A DNA stretch of 64,000 nt, taken from NCBI RefSeq assembly GCF_002631205.1, contig NZ_PDLO01000002.1, forward strand, positions 124,001-188,000, in the 5' to 3' direction. Position numbers and translations under genes: made by a program. Origin of the DNA: Neolewinella marina. Lineage in GTDB: Bacteria; Bacteroidota; Bacteroidia; Chitinophagales; Saprospiraceae. Positions 25,744-39,400 of this stretch are shown one piece after another. Positions within the stretch are counted from its first letter, which is position 1. Each line of letters opens with the position of its first letter. The notes under the pieces were generated by a model that was not told the DNA's origin, made no database searches, and worked only from the letters and a program-made list of their open reading frames with translations.

Positions 25744-27057
25744 ATGGATTTCATTGCCGAACTCGAGTGGCGTGGCATGCTCCACCAGCTTACCCCGGGC
25801 ATCCGGGAACACCTTGCCGAAGCCCCCCGCCGGGCCTATATCGGCTTCGACCCCACCGCCCCCTCCCTGACCATCGGCAACTACGTACAGGTGATGCTGC
25901 TGCTCCACTGGATGCGGGCCGGGCATGAGGCCGTGGTGCTCTTTGGCGGCGCTACCGGCCGCATCGGCGACCCCAGCTTCAAGGAGCAGGAGCGCGACCT
26001 GAAGACCTACGACGAGCTCGATGGGAACCTGGCTCACCAGCGGCAACAGATGGAGCGGCTGCTGCGGGCGGGCGCGGGTGCCGGGCAAGGCAGTGAAGCC
26101 ACGGTGGTCAACAACCTCGACTTCTACCGCGAAATGAACGTACTGGACTTCCTGCGGGTGGTGGGCAAAACCCTGACCGTGAGCTACATGATGAGCAAGG
26201 ACAGCGTGAAAAACCGCCTGGAAACCGGCATGTCGTTCACCGAATTCAGCTACCAGTTGCTGCAGGGCTACGACTTCCAGAAGCTTTACGCCGAGCGGGG
26301 GGTGACCGTCCAGATGGGCGGCTCCGACCAGTGGGGCAACATCACCAGTGGCACCGAATTCGTGCGTCGCAACCTGGAGGCAAAAGCCTACGCCGTGACC
26401 ACCCCATTGCTGACCAAGGCCGACGGCAGCAAGTTCGGCAAGAGCGCCGAAGGCAACATCTGGCTGGACGCCGAGCTGACCAGCCCCTACGATTTCTACC
26501 AGTTCTGGGTGCGGGCCGACGACGCCGACGTGGCCACCTACCTGAAGTACTTCTCCCTGCGCGACAAGGAGGATATTCTGGCCGACTGCGCCGTACTGGA
26601 GGCCCACCTGGGCGGGGAGGACCGCTACCGGGAGGTGAGTGCCATCAAGACCGGGCTCGCCGCCGAGCTCACCCGCCGCATCCACGGGGACGAAGGACTG
26701 CTGACCGCCGAACGGGTCACCAACCTCCTGTGGGGCAAGGGTGCCACGCCGGAAGACCTGCGGGCCCTGGACGCCAAGGCCTTCCGGTCGCTGAGCGGCA
26801 ACATTCCCACCTTTGCGATTGCTGCGGATGTCCTCCCCGTATCCCTGTTGGACCTCCTCTCCGAGCACAGCACCGTGACCGGTAGCAAGAGCGAAGCGAA
26901 GCGGGCGGTGCAGGGGAATGCCATCTCGGTGAACAAGGAAAAGGTTTCCGACGTGGACGCCGAGGTCAGCCCCGCCGATCTCCTCCACGGCCGCTACCTC
27001 ATGGTGGAAAACGGCAAGAAAAACCGCTACCTCTTCACCGTGGAAGGGGCCGCCTAA
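25744..27057 (+). CDS. tyrS: Tyrosyl-tRNA synthetase
   Basis: A 437-aa class I synthetase charging tRNA-Tyr. FDPTAPSLTIGNYV carries the position of the HIGH signature, here written TIGN, so both histidines are replaced. Tyr-binding residues (LQGYDFQKL, GGSDQWGNIT) and KFGKS, the KMSKS equivalent, are present, and a C-terminal S4 RNA-binding domain (about 365-437) follows. Everything except the HIGH variant is canonical. ATG 25744 is preferred to an in-frame upstream codon because it gives the family N-terminus. A -7 element TATATTTG is 31 bases upstream. Confidence 0.93.
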   Translation: MDFIAELEWRGMLHQLTPGIREHLAEAPRRAYIGFDPTAPSLTIGNYVQVMLLLHWMRAGHEAVVLFGGATGRIGDPSFKEQERDLKTYDELDGNLAHQRQQMERLLRAGAGAGQGSEATVVNNLDFYREMNVLDFLRVVGKTLTVSYMMSKDSVKNRLETGMSFTEFSYQLLQGYDFQKLYAERGVTVQMGGSDQWGNITSGTEFVRRNLEAKAYAVTTPLLTKADGSKFGKSAEGNIWLDAELTSPYDFYQFWVRADDADVATYLKYFSLRDKEDILADCAVLEAHLGGEDRYREVSAIKTGLAAELTRRIHGDEGLLTAERVTNLLWGKGATPEDLRALDAKAFRSLSGNIPTFAIAADVLPVSLLDLLSEHSTVTGSKSEAKRAVQGNAISVNKEKVSDVDAEVSPADLLHGRYLMVENGKKNRYLFTVEGAA

Positions 27058-27453
27058 CGACCTTACTACCTGAATATTGCCCCGACAAGGGCCTTTTTTC
27101 ACCTTTCACCGGATTTTTCCGGGGGAAAGTTGGCCGCGGATGGCCGGCGGCGTACCTTGTCGGGGTATTACAACTTTCTGTGGGAGATTTCTTCCACCAC
27201 TTGCCTAACTAACCCGCTCCGGCTTTCCGATGGTCGTTTTGCAAGTCCTCCTTTTTAGAGGACGTTGCTCCTTCCCCACGGTAACTGTGAACGATGGCCC
27301 GCCTGCCCCATAGCCTAACACCACGATGTTGCGCGCAACACCCCGCGTCTGTCGTTGGGGTTGTATATTGAAGATCACTAGGCTCACCGCCTTATTGCTT
27401 ATACGTCTTTTGTTTTTCATCCCGGTTTTCCGGGCGACACACTTTGAACACAC
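27058..27453 (+). other. Structured 396-base leader of the giant T9SS gene
   Basis: No ORF of interest. It contains an 11-bp inverted repeat (27080-27090 with 27155-27165), a hairpin with 6-bp core and a 4-bp extension (27241-27250 with 27258-27268), a perfect 14-bp palindrome (27327-27340), and a hairpin (27421-27425 with 27430-27434) 19 bases before the ATG. Near -7 motifs occur at 27153 (TACCTTGT) and 27364 (TATATTGA). If the promoter is the first, the gene has a roughly 290-base structured leader. I recognise no known riboswitch class here. Confidence 0.4.
27079..27099 (+). terminator. Weak terminator downstream of tyrS
   Basis: A 4-bp stem (27079-27082 with 27089-27092) and six T. The same bases also form the left arm of a longer inverted repeat with 27155-27165. 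Confidence 0.4.
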
Positions 27454-30400
27454 ATGAAAGCTTTTGCCCTGGCAGCCTTTGGCCTGCTGTTGACCTGCCT
27501 GTTGGTGTCGGCCACCGGCGCGCCGGTTGACGCCCCCACCCTCACTTTTTCGGAATCCTCCCTGTCGTTTTCCAGCGACGGGACCGCTCCGGTTGGCAAC
27601 CGTACCGTCACCCTGACGACGAGTGACAACGCCGCGCCGCTGATCACCCTCTCCGACGATCCCCACGCCGGGGAATGGCTGGTGTTCCCCGCTCAGACGG
27701 CAAAGGGAGAACTGACCATCGGGGTGAAGGCCGGACTGGCCCCTGGTACCTACCAGACCAGTCTGTTCGCCACCGCCAACGGCTTCGATGCGGCCGAGCT
27801 GCCGGTCACCTTCCAGGTGACCGCCGCCACCGCGGAGCAGCCCCGGGTTACCGGTGTGTTCCCGCCGAACGGGTTGCAGGGCGTTTCGACCAATACCTCC
27901 ATCTCGGCCAATGCCCTCTACCTGCCCAACGGACAGAACGGCATTTTCGGCGTGGACAATGAGAGCATTACCACCCAGACGGTGCGGCTGTTCAAGCTGC
28001 CCTCGGGCACCGAGGTACCCGCCACCGTCAACGGTACCGGCGGGGGCGACGCCATCAACCTGACGCCCCTGCTGCCGCTGGAGCCCAATACCTCCTACCT
28101 CTTCACCATCAACGGGGTGAAGGACCTGACGGGCGCGCCCTTTGAGTTGTTTTACTCCACCTTCCGCACCGACGACGGCGGTGGCAACGGGGGCGGCAAC
28201 CTGGAGGACGTGGCCTTTGTCTCGGCCGGCCCGGTCGGCGGTTCCGGCCACTTCACCTCCCTCACCGTCGGTCCCGACGGCCTGCTGTACGCCCTCAGCC
28301 TGGAAGGTGTCATCAGCCGGTGGACCATCGAGGCGGATGGCACCCTTTCCAACCGCACCGACATCACCACCCTGAGCGACAACTACGGATCGCGGTCGGC
28401 CATCGGCTTCACTTTCGCCCCTACGGCTACGGCCAGCCAGCTGGTGGCCTACGTCACCCACGTTTCTGGTGGCCTGACCAACGGTCCGGCCTGGGACGGC
28501 AAGATCAGCCGCCTGTCGGGCCCCGATCTGGCCGACGAGGACCTCATCGTAACCAACCTGCCGCGGTCGCGCCGCGACCACCTGACCAACAGCATCGCCT
28601 TCCGGCCCGGTGAGGACCGCGTACTCTACTTCCTGCAGGGCAGCAATACGGCCGGTGGGGCTCCGGACAAGTCGTGGGGCAACCGCAAGGAGCGGCTGCT
28701 TTCCGCCGCCGCCCTGCGGCTCGACCTGGACAAACTGCCCGAAAGTGCCTGGCCGCTGAACGCCAAGACGACGATGAACGCGGCCGCCATTAATGCCGCC
28801 GACGTCAATAGTCCTACCCTCGGCACTGGCCAGGGAACCTACACCGAGAACGGTGAGACCTTCCCCGACGACGGAACCTATAACCCCTACTACCGCGAGG
28901 CACCCCTTACCCTCTACGCCACCGGCGTGCGCAACGCCTACGACCTGGTGTGGCACTCCAACGGCCAGCTCTACATCCCCACCAACGGCACGGCCGGCGG
29001 CAGCAACTCCCCCGCTTCGATCGACGGTACCCGCCGCCCCGACGGAACCTTTTACCGCTACGCCGACGCCTCCGGTGCCTACCCCGTAGTCCCCGAAGCC
29101 CTGGGCAACAACACCCAGCGCGACTGGCTCTTCCGGATCGACCCCACCGCCGGCCTGGGCTACTACGGCCACCCCAATCCCCTTCGCGGACAGTTCGTCA
29201 TGAACCGCGGAGCGGTGGACGTGGACCAGTACCCCGCCGGCGTACTCCCCGACGACAACTACCGGGGCGCCGCATTCGATTTTGAATTCAACAAGAGCCC
29301 GAACGGGGTGATCGAATACCAGTCGAACGCCGAGAACGGTGCCTTGCGCGGTGCCCTCATCGTCTGTCGGTACAGCGGCGGCAGCGACCTGATCGTCCTG
29401 AAGCCGGACGGCCCGAACGGCGACATCGGCACGGCCCGCACCGGCGTACCCGGATTCACTGGTCTGACGGACCCCCTGGACCTCACCGAGGATCCCGCTA
29501 CCGGCAACCTCTACGTTTCCGATTTCGGGGTTCAGGGCATCATTCTGCTCAAGCCCAGTAACCAGGCTACCCCCCAGCCGGCCATTACCCTGAACCCCGA
29601 GGCGGTACTGACCGACGCGGTAGTGGGCAGCAGTGCCTCGACCACCGTCTTCATTGCCAATACGGGGAACGCCGCCCTGGAGAACGCTACGGTAACCCTT
29701 ACCGGCCCAGCTTCCTCCCAATTCGCCCTCGACGCCACTTCCCTGCCGTCCACCCTGGCCGCCAACAGCACGGCTTCGGTGGAGGTCCGCTTTGTGCCTA
29801 CTTCGGCCGGGGCCAAATTCGCCACCCTTACCCTGGTCGGCAGCAATACCGAGCCGGTCTCCATCCCCCTGAGCGGACTGGGAAAGAACGGCACCGCCGG
29901 CGACCTGGAGCCCTCCCTACAACACATCTTCGACGTGTACCAGTTGCCGCTGACCGTCGGCGACCAAAACCCCGCCACACCGACCATCGAAACCGCGGCC
30001 GGCGACTACAACCTCCGCCTCGGCGACGAGGCGGACGTGCCGGCCTTCGTGCGGGCAACGGACGGCCCCGTAACGGTGGAGGTATTATCGGTCTTTGCGC
30101 CCCAGACCAATGATCCCGTACTCTCCCTGGGCTGGTACGAAACCGGCGACGCGGCCTCCACCACGGAGGTGCTGGTCTTGGGCAACGGCATTACCGGAAA
30201 CGGCCAGACCCTCCAGCCCAAGGTGACCGGTGGCACGAGTTTCGACCCCGGCTCCCTGCCCTTCGGATTTTACACCCAGTGGCCCGTCCACGGGGACCGG
30301 ACGGTTTACAGTGAGGACAGCCTGAACACCTTCACCGGTGCCGTGCCCCGCCACGTAAGGGTATACCCCCTGCCCGGCGAGGAAAACGCCTACCTACTGG

Positions 30401-33400
30401 CCTTCGAGGCGACCACCGACACCTACGCCTACCAGGACGTGGTCGTCGTGGCCCGTAACGTAGAGCCCGTACCGGGCACCACCCTGGTTGCCGCTCCTGG
30501 GGAATTGCTGTTTGAGACCACGGTGAATACCGAAGGGGTCCAGACGATGACCAAAACCGTAAGCGTCACCAACCAGGGCCGCCGCCCCCTTTCCATCATT
30601 GGGGTAGCGCTGGCGGGTCCCTTTGCCGACCAGTTCTCGGTGGCGGGCCCCACGGCACAGACCCTGGCACCCGCGGCCGCGCAAACTTACACCATCACTT
30701 ACGCCCCGGACCTTACGGCCAGCGACCTGGGTCACCAACCCGCCTCCCTGGTCATCACCACCGACGTGGAAGGGGAAGCCCCCCTCACCATCGGGCTGCA
30801 TGGCCTGAAGAAAGCCGGCTACGAGGGCAACCAGGAACCCGCATTACAGTCCATCGTGGACGTGCTCGGCTACGGCATCGACGTGGGCTGGACTACCCTG
30901 GCCCACCACACCCTGGTCGACCCCCAGGGCGACGAGGCAATAGCCCCGATCTTCGAAGCCGCGGCGCCCGGCCCCGTGACCCTGCGGCCACTGGCCCGCT
31001 ATTCCCCGGCGGAGTCTCTGCCCTTTGGCTACTACACCAACGGAGGTAACCTGGCCCTCAACCAACTGGGCGTACTGGCTTCCGGACTGAACGAGGCCCA
31101 GACCCTCTTCCCCTCCCTGCAGTCGGGCTACACTTCCTTCGTGGCCCCGGCCGAGCCCTTCGGCATTTTCGTGGAGTCCAAGACCTTCAACCGTTTCAAC
31201 TACACCGAGGACGGACTGAATACCGAGGTGGCCCACCGGGTCCGGGTCTATCCCGCCCGCGACCGCAGCGGCACCCTGCTGCCCCACACTTACCTGGTTT
31301 GCTTTGAGGACGCCACCAATGGCGACTACCAGGACTACGTATTCCTTCTTTCCAACGCCCGGCCCGTGGAGTTGGGGTCGCAGGTGCTGCGGTTCGCCGA
31401 AGACCGCATTGCGCTGGAGGCACCCACCGGTGGTCTTTCCGCGGCCTACCCTACCCAGCTTACGGCCAGCGTACCACTGAGCGGTCAGCCCATCACCCTC
31501 TCGGCCGACCAGCCCTGGGTGGTGCTGCCCCAAAATCCGGCCACGAATACCCCCCTGTCGTTCGCCGTCAACGCCATTGACCTGCAGAACGGCCACTACG
31601 AAGCCACCGTGGTGGCCCGTGCCCAGGGGTACGTGCCCGCCATCCTCCAGCTGGAGGTTTTCGTCAAGGACGAAGTAGCCTACGCCGTGAAGGTCAATTT
31701 CCAGGACGGTTCCTTCACTCCGCCCGCCGGCTACCTGGCCGATGCGGGAGCAGCCTACGGCATGCAGGGTCAGGGCCTCCAGTACGGATGGATCGACGCG
31801 GACAGCCGGCAGCCGGCCTCGAACACCGGGGAAGCCACCGGGTCCCTGCGCGGAATCACCAACGGCAGTCCGGGCACGGAGAAGCTCATGCACTCCTTCA
31901 ACATGTTCGACTACACCAAGGCCGCCACGCGCCAGCACCGGCTCTGGGAGGTAGCGGTACCCAACGGCCGCTACCGCGTGGAAACCGCCGTCGGCGACGC
32001 CACCAAGTCGAACAGTCGCCACAGCGTACGGGCGGAAGGCGTGACCTTGATCGAGGACCACAAGACCACTTCCGCGGAACTGTTTGAGGTAGCCACTGGC
32101 ATCGTGGAGGTTATCGACGGCAAACTGACCATCGACGACTACTCGATCAACCCCGACGGCAATACGAAGATCATTTACCTGACGGCCACCCAGCTGAGCG
32201 GGGAGTGGTCGGCTCCCGCCCTGATCGCGAATGCCGACGGTCCGCGGGATGCGTCCGGTAACCTGCGCGGCGCGGCCACGATCGAACTGCTGGCCACGGC
32301 CGCCTCGGCCAACGCCGGTATCCAGTCGCTGACCTACAGCGTAAACGGTGCGGCTACCCAGCCGTACACCCAGCCGCTGTCGCTGTCCGTTTCGGGAAGT
32401 CCGCAGACCTTCCGCATCACCGCCCGCGCCGTCGATACCCGGGGGCGGGCCACTACCCTGGACACCACTTTCGCCCTGGTGCCAAGCAGTGGTGCCCGGC
32501 TCCGCCTGGAGAACCTGACCAAGATCCCCGGCACCAACCGCTCCTTCCCGGCCGATAACTTGCTGGCCTTCCACCGCTTCAAGTCGGAAAAAACCTTCAA
32601 TGGCCAGCGGCCTGCCTTCTGGGATAACAACCGCCTGCGGCTGCACAATGAAGGCACGGCTTCCCTGGTAATCCAGGACCTGGGAGTGACCGACCCGGTC
32701 CGCTTCACGGTGGAAGGAGCGCCCACCGCGGGGAACCCCCTGACCATACCCGCCGGTGGATACACCGACGTAACGGTGCGCTTCATCGCCGACGAGCCCA
32801 GCGGGGTGGAGAAGGCCACCTTCTACGATTCCCTGCGGGTAGTTTCCAATGCCGACAACGGCGGGGAGGTATCCGCCCACTTCCGTGGCGCCTACTCGGA
32901 ATTCATCGAGGGGATCAATGAGCTGACCAACCAGCACGTCTTTGAAGCCCTGTGGTTCGGTACCGAGATGGGGCGTGACGAGCAGTTCGAATACCTGGTG
33001 TTCCCCAGTTCCGACCGGCCTACCCCGGCCGACGTGACCAACGGGGTGCACGGTGACCTGATCCTGTCCGACTACTTCGAGCAGGCCGACCCCAACAAAC
33101 CCGTTCGGATGGTCCATCTGGGTGCTTTCCATGGATTCGGCGGGGAGGACAGCCGCTTGCTGACCAGCAGTGGGCAGACCATCTTCTCCTACAACCACGG
33201 CTCCTACTGGTTCCAGACCATCCTGCCCCGGGCCACCAACTCTTCCACGGTTCAGGCCGGCAACGCCACCAACACCATCAACGGGCCTTTCCAGGTTTCC
33301 ATTGCGGGCTACAAGTCGACCGGCGGCAACCGCAGCGGCAACTACGCCAGCCAGATCCTGGGCATCCGGATGTACGCCGCCCTCGATCACCGGGGTGAGC

Positions 33401-36400
33401 CCATTCCGAACGAGTACATCGTGCTGCAGGATTACATCGGCAACGGCTGCGCCCAGGGTGGCGGCAACTGCGACTGGCAGGACAACGTGGCCTACCTCAT
33501 CAACGCCCGCCCGGTGAACCAGTCCTCGGTGAGTTCCCTACCCGTATTCTACGCTACGGCCAATGAGCCGGAGCACTACGAGGCAGCACCCTACTACAAC
33601 CCCGGCTACCCCGGCAACCGCTTCCGCTACTCGGCCACCCTGGCCGGCGGCGGTGCCCTCCCCCACTGGGTGCAGATCGACCGCCGCAGCGGCAGGATAA
33701 CGGCCCGCCCGCCCTTCTCCCTGTCGGGACAATCGGTGAACCTGACCGTGACGGGTGCGGACAACAACGGAAGGAATCTCTCCGCCAACCTGCGGATAGA
33801 AATCAGCACCTCGGCTACCCCCTGCACGGTCAACGCCAACGCGGACGGGCTGCCCAAGGTCATCTTCTGCCAGGGAACTTCGGTCCAACTGAGGGGGGAT
33901 GCCTCCACGGGCGTCTACCGCTGGACGGGCCCCAACGGCTTTGTTTCCTCCCTGCAAAACCCCGTCGTCACCACCCCGGGCACCTACCAGCTGGCTTCGG
34001 TGACCATGGACGGCAGCAGCTGCGGCACGGCCGCTACGGTAACCGTGACGGAGGACTTTACCCAGGGCCCGCCCCTGGCCATCGATGCCCCCACTACCGT
34101 TCTGGGCTGCACCGTTGGTTCCATCGACCTGGTGGCCGACAGTGAAAGCGAGAACCCCACTTACGTCTGGTACGCGGGAACAACGCGCATCGGTACGGGA
34201 GCTGCACTCACCGTTACCGAGGCCGGCACGTACACGGTGGAGGCCACGGCCGCCAACGGGTGCCGCACTTCTACTACGATAAACATCACCGAAGACTACT
34301 CCCCCCCGAGCGCCGGCAACGATGGCAGCATTACCGTATGCGCCGCCGATGCCCCCTTCAGCCTCTTCGACGAACTGTCGGCCTTTGGGGGCAACCCCCA
34401 GTCCGGTGGCAGCTGGACGTTCTACGGTGAGGCCATGCCCGACACCTTCGACCCGGCCACCGGCTACCCCGGAACCTACACCTATTGGGTCGGCGGACGG
34501 GCGGGGTGCCCCATTGATGAGGCTACCCTCAGCGTTTCGGTCACCCCGGCCACGACCTACTTCCGCGATGCGGACGGGGACGGCTTCGGAGACTCCTCCC
34601 TCACCCTCCAGGGCTGTGTGGGCGGCAAGACCGGCTACGTCAGCAATGGATCCGACTGCAACGATGGAGACGCCTCGGTGCACCCGGGCGCGGGCGAAGC
34701 CTGTGATGGCCTCGACAACAACTGCGACGGACAAGTAGACGAAGGCGCTGCCTGTGTTGCCCAGGGGCCGGTAAAACGCATCAACGCCGGCGGTCCGGAG
34801 GTATTCCTGAACGGACTGCGGTTCGAAGCCGACCAGGCCTACTACGACGGATACGCCTCGGGCAACAGCCAGCTGGACATTCCGAGCCTTTACCAGACCA
34901 TGCGTACAGCGGGAAGCCCCTACTACGTCCGGTATTACTTCCCCATGGAAGCCGGAGAATACCGGGTGCGCCTGCACTTTGCCGAAACTTACTGGGGTGC
35001 CCCGGGAGGCGGATCGGGCGGACCGGGCAGCCGCGTGTTTGACGTGGTGATCGAGGGCAACCGGGTACTGAACAATTACGACATCGCCGCCGAGGTAGGC
35101 AGCGGTCAGCCCGTAGTGAAGGAGTTTACGGTCAACAACAGTGACGGTAACTTCTTTATGTACGTCGACGCCCGGTCCACCTCCGGCGGCGTCAACCAGC
35201 CGCTAATTTCGGGCTTTGAAGTGATCAGCACGGCCAACACCAACACCGGTCCCAACCAGGATCCCGTGGCGGTGGTCACGGCCGAACCCGGTAGCGGAAC
35301 CGCCCCTCACACCGTACGCCTTGACGGCTCGGCCAGCAGTGACCCTGACGGCAGCATCTCAGCCTATGAATGGAGCTGGGCCGGGGGCACCCTGAGTGGC
35401 CCGAGCCACGCCCTGCAGCTGAACCAGGGCAGTCATACTTTCTCGCTTACCGTGACGGATGACCGCGGCGCCCAGAACAGCGCCTCCGTAACCGTAACCG
35501 TGGGCGACCCCGTGTACGACGCGGATGGCGACGGCATTGCCGACGCCGAGGACAATTGCCCCACCCGTTACAACCCCGACCAGTCGCTGAGCACCTACTA
35601 CGCCGACGCCGACGCCGATGGCCTCGGTGACCCCAACGTATCCATACTGGCCTGTGTCCCTCCGACCGGCTACGTAGACAATGCCCTGGACCTCTGCCCC
35701 GAAGTAAGCGACCCCAATCCGGCCGATACCGACAACGACGGCCTGGGTGACGCCTGTGATCCGGACGACGACAACGACGGGGTTCCCGACACCCAGGACT
35801 GTGCCCCCCTGGACGACCGCTACGGGTCTCCCCAGGTATTCTACGCGGACCTGGACGGCGACGGATTTGGTGACCCCAGCCAGGCGACCCTGGCCTGCGT
35901 GCCCCCCCAGGGCTACGTCAAGAACCGCACCGACAACTGCCCGGCTACCTACAACCCTGCCCAGACCGATACGGACGGCGACGGCGTGGGCGATGCCTGT
36001 CCGAACCAGAACCAGGCCGCTACCTCCTTCTGGCTGGAAGCCGAATGTGGGACCGTGGGTTCGGTCTGGACCATCCGGCCCGACCCCCAGGCCTCGAACG
36101 GCCGCTACGTGGATGCCGTGGGCAACTACAACCTCGCGGCACCTCCGGCCGATATCCCATCGAACCGCATCCGCTTCAGCCTGACCAATGCCCAGGCCGG
36201 CAACTACAACCTGTTCGGACGGGTACGGGCCGCCAATGGAGACGGTGACTCCTTCTTCCTGCGCCTCAACGGGGGGGAATGGGTGAAGTGGTCCGGTGGC
36301 ATCACCGTCGACGGAAACTTCAACTGGAACCTTTACCGGGGAGGCACCCTGCCCCTGGTGGCGGGCACCAACACCCTGGACATTGCCTGGCGGGAAGGCG

Positions 36401-39400
36401 AGGCCCAGTTGGACAAGCTCCACCTGGACCTGGATGCCACCCTGCCCACCAACCTGGGAGAAACCGCCGCCAACTGCAACGGCGCGCCGAACGTGCCGCC
36501 TACCGCCGTAGCGGTGGCCAACCCCACGGAGGGCCCCGCCCCCCTGACGGTTACCCTCGACGCCAGTGGCTCGAGTGATTCCGACGGGCAAATCGACACC
36601 TATTTCTGGGAATGGCCCACCGGTTACGCTACCGGGCGCACCCCGACCGTAACCTTCCCGGCCGGCAGCTACCCCATCACCCTGACCGTAATCGACGATC
36701 GCGGCGGTGCCGACAGTGATGAATTGGCGGTGTTGTCGCTGGACGCAGGTGCCGACACGGACGGCGACGGGTTCGCGGATCTGGAAGACAGCTGTCCGAC
36801 GGTCTACAACCCCGACCAGCAATTGCTGACCTACTACGCCGACTTTGACGGCGACGGCTTTGGTGACCCCGCCAACAGCGTACAATCCTGCGAAGCCCCC
36901 GACGGCTACGTTGCCGTGGCCGGCGACAACTGCCCGACCGTAGCCAACCCCGACCAGGCGGATACCGACAACGACGGGCTCGGCGATGCCTGTGACAATG
37001 ATTCCGACAACGACGGGGTAACCGACGCCAACGACTGTGCCCCCACGGATCCGACCATCGGCCGCGGCACCCTCTACTACGCCGACCAGGACGGCGACGG
37101 CTTTGGTGACCCCAATGAACCGATCCGTTCCTGCACCCCGGTAGCCGGCTACGTAACCAACGCTGACGACAACTGCCCCTACGCCGCCAACCCCGACCAG
37201 GCCGACAGCGACAACAATGGCGTCGGTGACGTCTGTGAAGGAGTGGTCTACCGCGACGATGCCTTCTGGCTGGAAGCCGAATGTGCCGTAGTAGGCAGCG
37301 CCTGGACCACGGTGTCCGACGCCGCGGCCAGCAACGGTGAATACGTACACGCTCCCGGCAACAGCACCCTGGCCACCCCACCGGCCGACATCGAGGACAA
37401 CCACCTGCGATTCCTCCTCGACAACGCCGCGGAGGGAAGCTACCAGCTTTTCGCCCGCATTTCGGCCCCCAATCCCGACAACGACTCCTACTGGGTCCGC
37501 GTCAATAACGGAGCCTGGTTCAAATGGTCCGGCGGCATCACCGTGGACGGAAACTTCAACTGGAACAAGTTCAACGGCAGCCTTAGCCTGGTGGACGACA
37601 TCAACCTGATCGACATCGCCTGGCGGGAAGGGGGTGCCAAACTCGACAAGCTATACCTGGCCATCGCAGGTACCCTGCCCACTACCCTCGGGGAAGACGC
37701 CTCCAACTGCGGCGGCGGCGGCAACTCCGACCCCGTGGCGGTGGCCAAGGCCAACCCCACTTCCGGTCCGGCTCCCCTCGCGGTAAGCCTCAACGGAAGC
37801 GAGTCGATTGATATAGACGGCAGCATTGTTGACTACGCCTGGGCGTGGAACGGAGGTACGGCTTCCGGAGCCACCCCACAGGTGAGCTTCCCGACCGGCA
37901 ACTACGTGGTAACCCTCACCGTCACCGACGACCTCGGCGCGGTAGCTACCGACGTGGTTTCCATCAGCGTCTACGATCCCAACCAGGATGCGGATGCGGA
38001 TGGCGTGCCGGACGCAACCGACAATTGCCCGGCGGTCTACAATCCCGACCAGCAACTCCCGACCTTCTACGCCGACCATGACGGAGACGGATACGGTGAC
38101 CCCGGCGAATGGGTACGCAGTTGCACGCCCCCGGCCAACTTCGTGGACAACGCCGACGACAACTGCCCCTACGCTACCAACCCCGACCAGGCCGACAGCG
38201 ACAACAACGGCGTGGGTGACGTCTGCGAGGGCGTAACCTACCTCGTGAACGAGTTCTGGCTGGAAGGCGAGTGCGCCACCGTCGGAAGCAGCTGGACGGT
38301 CGGCAGTGACCCCGCCGCCAGCAACGAGGAATACGTGCACGCTCCCGGACAGCGGTCCATGACGAATGCCCCGGCGGACGTGGCCGACAACCAGGTGCGG
38401 TTCTTCCTTGACCGGGCCGAAGCCGGCAGTTATCATCTCTTCGCCCGGATTTCCGCGGCTAACGCCGACAGCGACTCCTACTGGGTCCGCCTCAACGACG
38501 GAGCCTGGATCAAGTGGTCCGGCGGCATCGTCAACAACGGCAGCTACCAGTGGAACAAGCTCAACCAAACACTGGCCCTGAGCGAAGGAGTGAACGTAAT
38601 CGACTTCGCCTGGCGTGAGGGCGACGCCAGGCTCGACAAAATTCACCTCGGCCTGGAAGCCACCCCGCCCACCGGACTGGGAACCCCGGCAACCAACTGC
38701 GGACAGACGGGCAACCGTCCGCCCCTGGCTGTAGCCGATGCTACCCCCCGCAGCGGCCCCACGCCCCTGAACGTTACCCTGGATGGCACCGGATCCTCCG
38801 ATATCGATGGCAACATCGCCAGCTACGCCTGGTCGTGGGAGGGCGGTTCCACTACTGGCCCCCAGCCCCAGGCCACCTTCCCGGCCGGCAGCTTCGAGGT
38901 GACCCTGACGGTGACCGACGACCTCGGGCTGTCGAATTCCGACCAGGTAACCATCAACGTGTATGACCCATCGGTCGACACCGACAACGACGGCGTACCC
39001 GACGCCAGCGACAACTGCCCGACGGTAGCCAACCCTGACCAGAGCCTGCCGGTATTCTACGCCGACTTCGACGGCGACGGACTGGGCGACCCCAACGACC
39101 AGGTGGAAGCCTGCACGGCCCCGGCCAACTACGTGGCCAACGCCGACGACCGCTGCCCTACCGTATACGACCCCACCAATGCGGACAGCGACGGGGACGG
39201 AATCGGTGATCCCTGTGACGGATACGCGGGAGAAAGCACCGACTACGCCTTTGAGGCCGAGTGTGCCACCGTAGGCGGCGGCTGGATAACCGTAAGCGCC
39301 CCCGAAGCTTCGGCCGGTAGCTACGCCGTCTTCCAGGGCGGCAACCAGTCTACCGCCCCGGTAACGGAGGATCCTTACCAACAGGTGTCTTACTCCCTCG

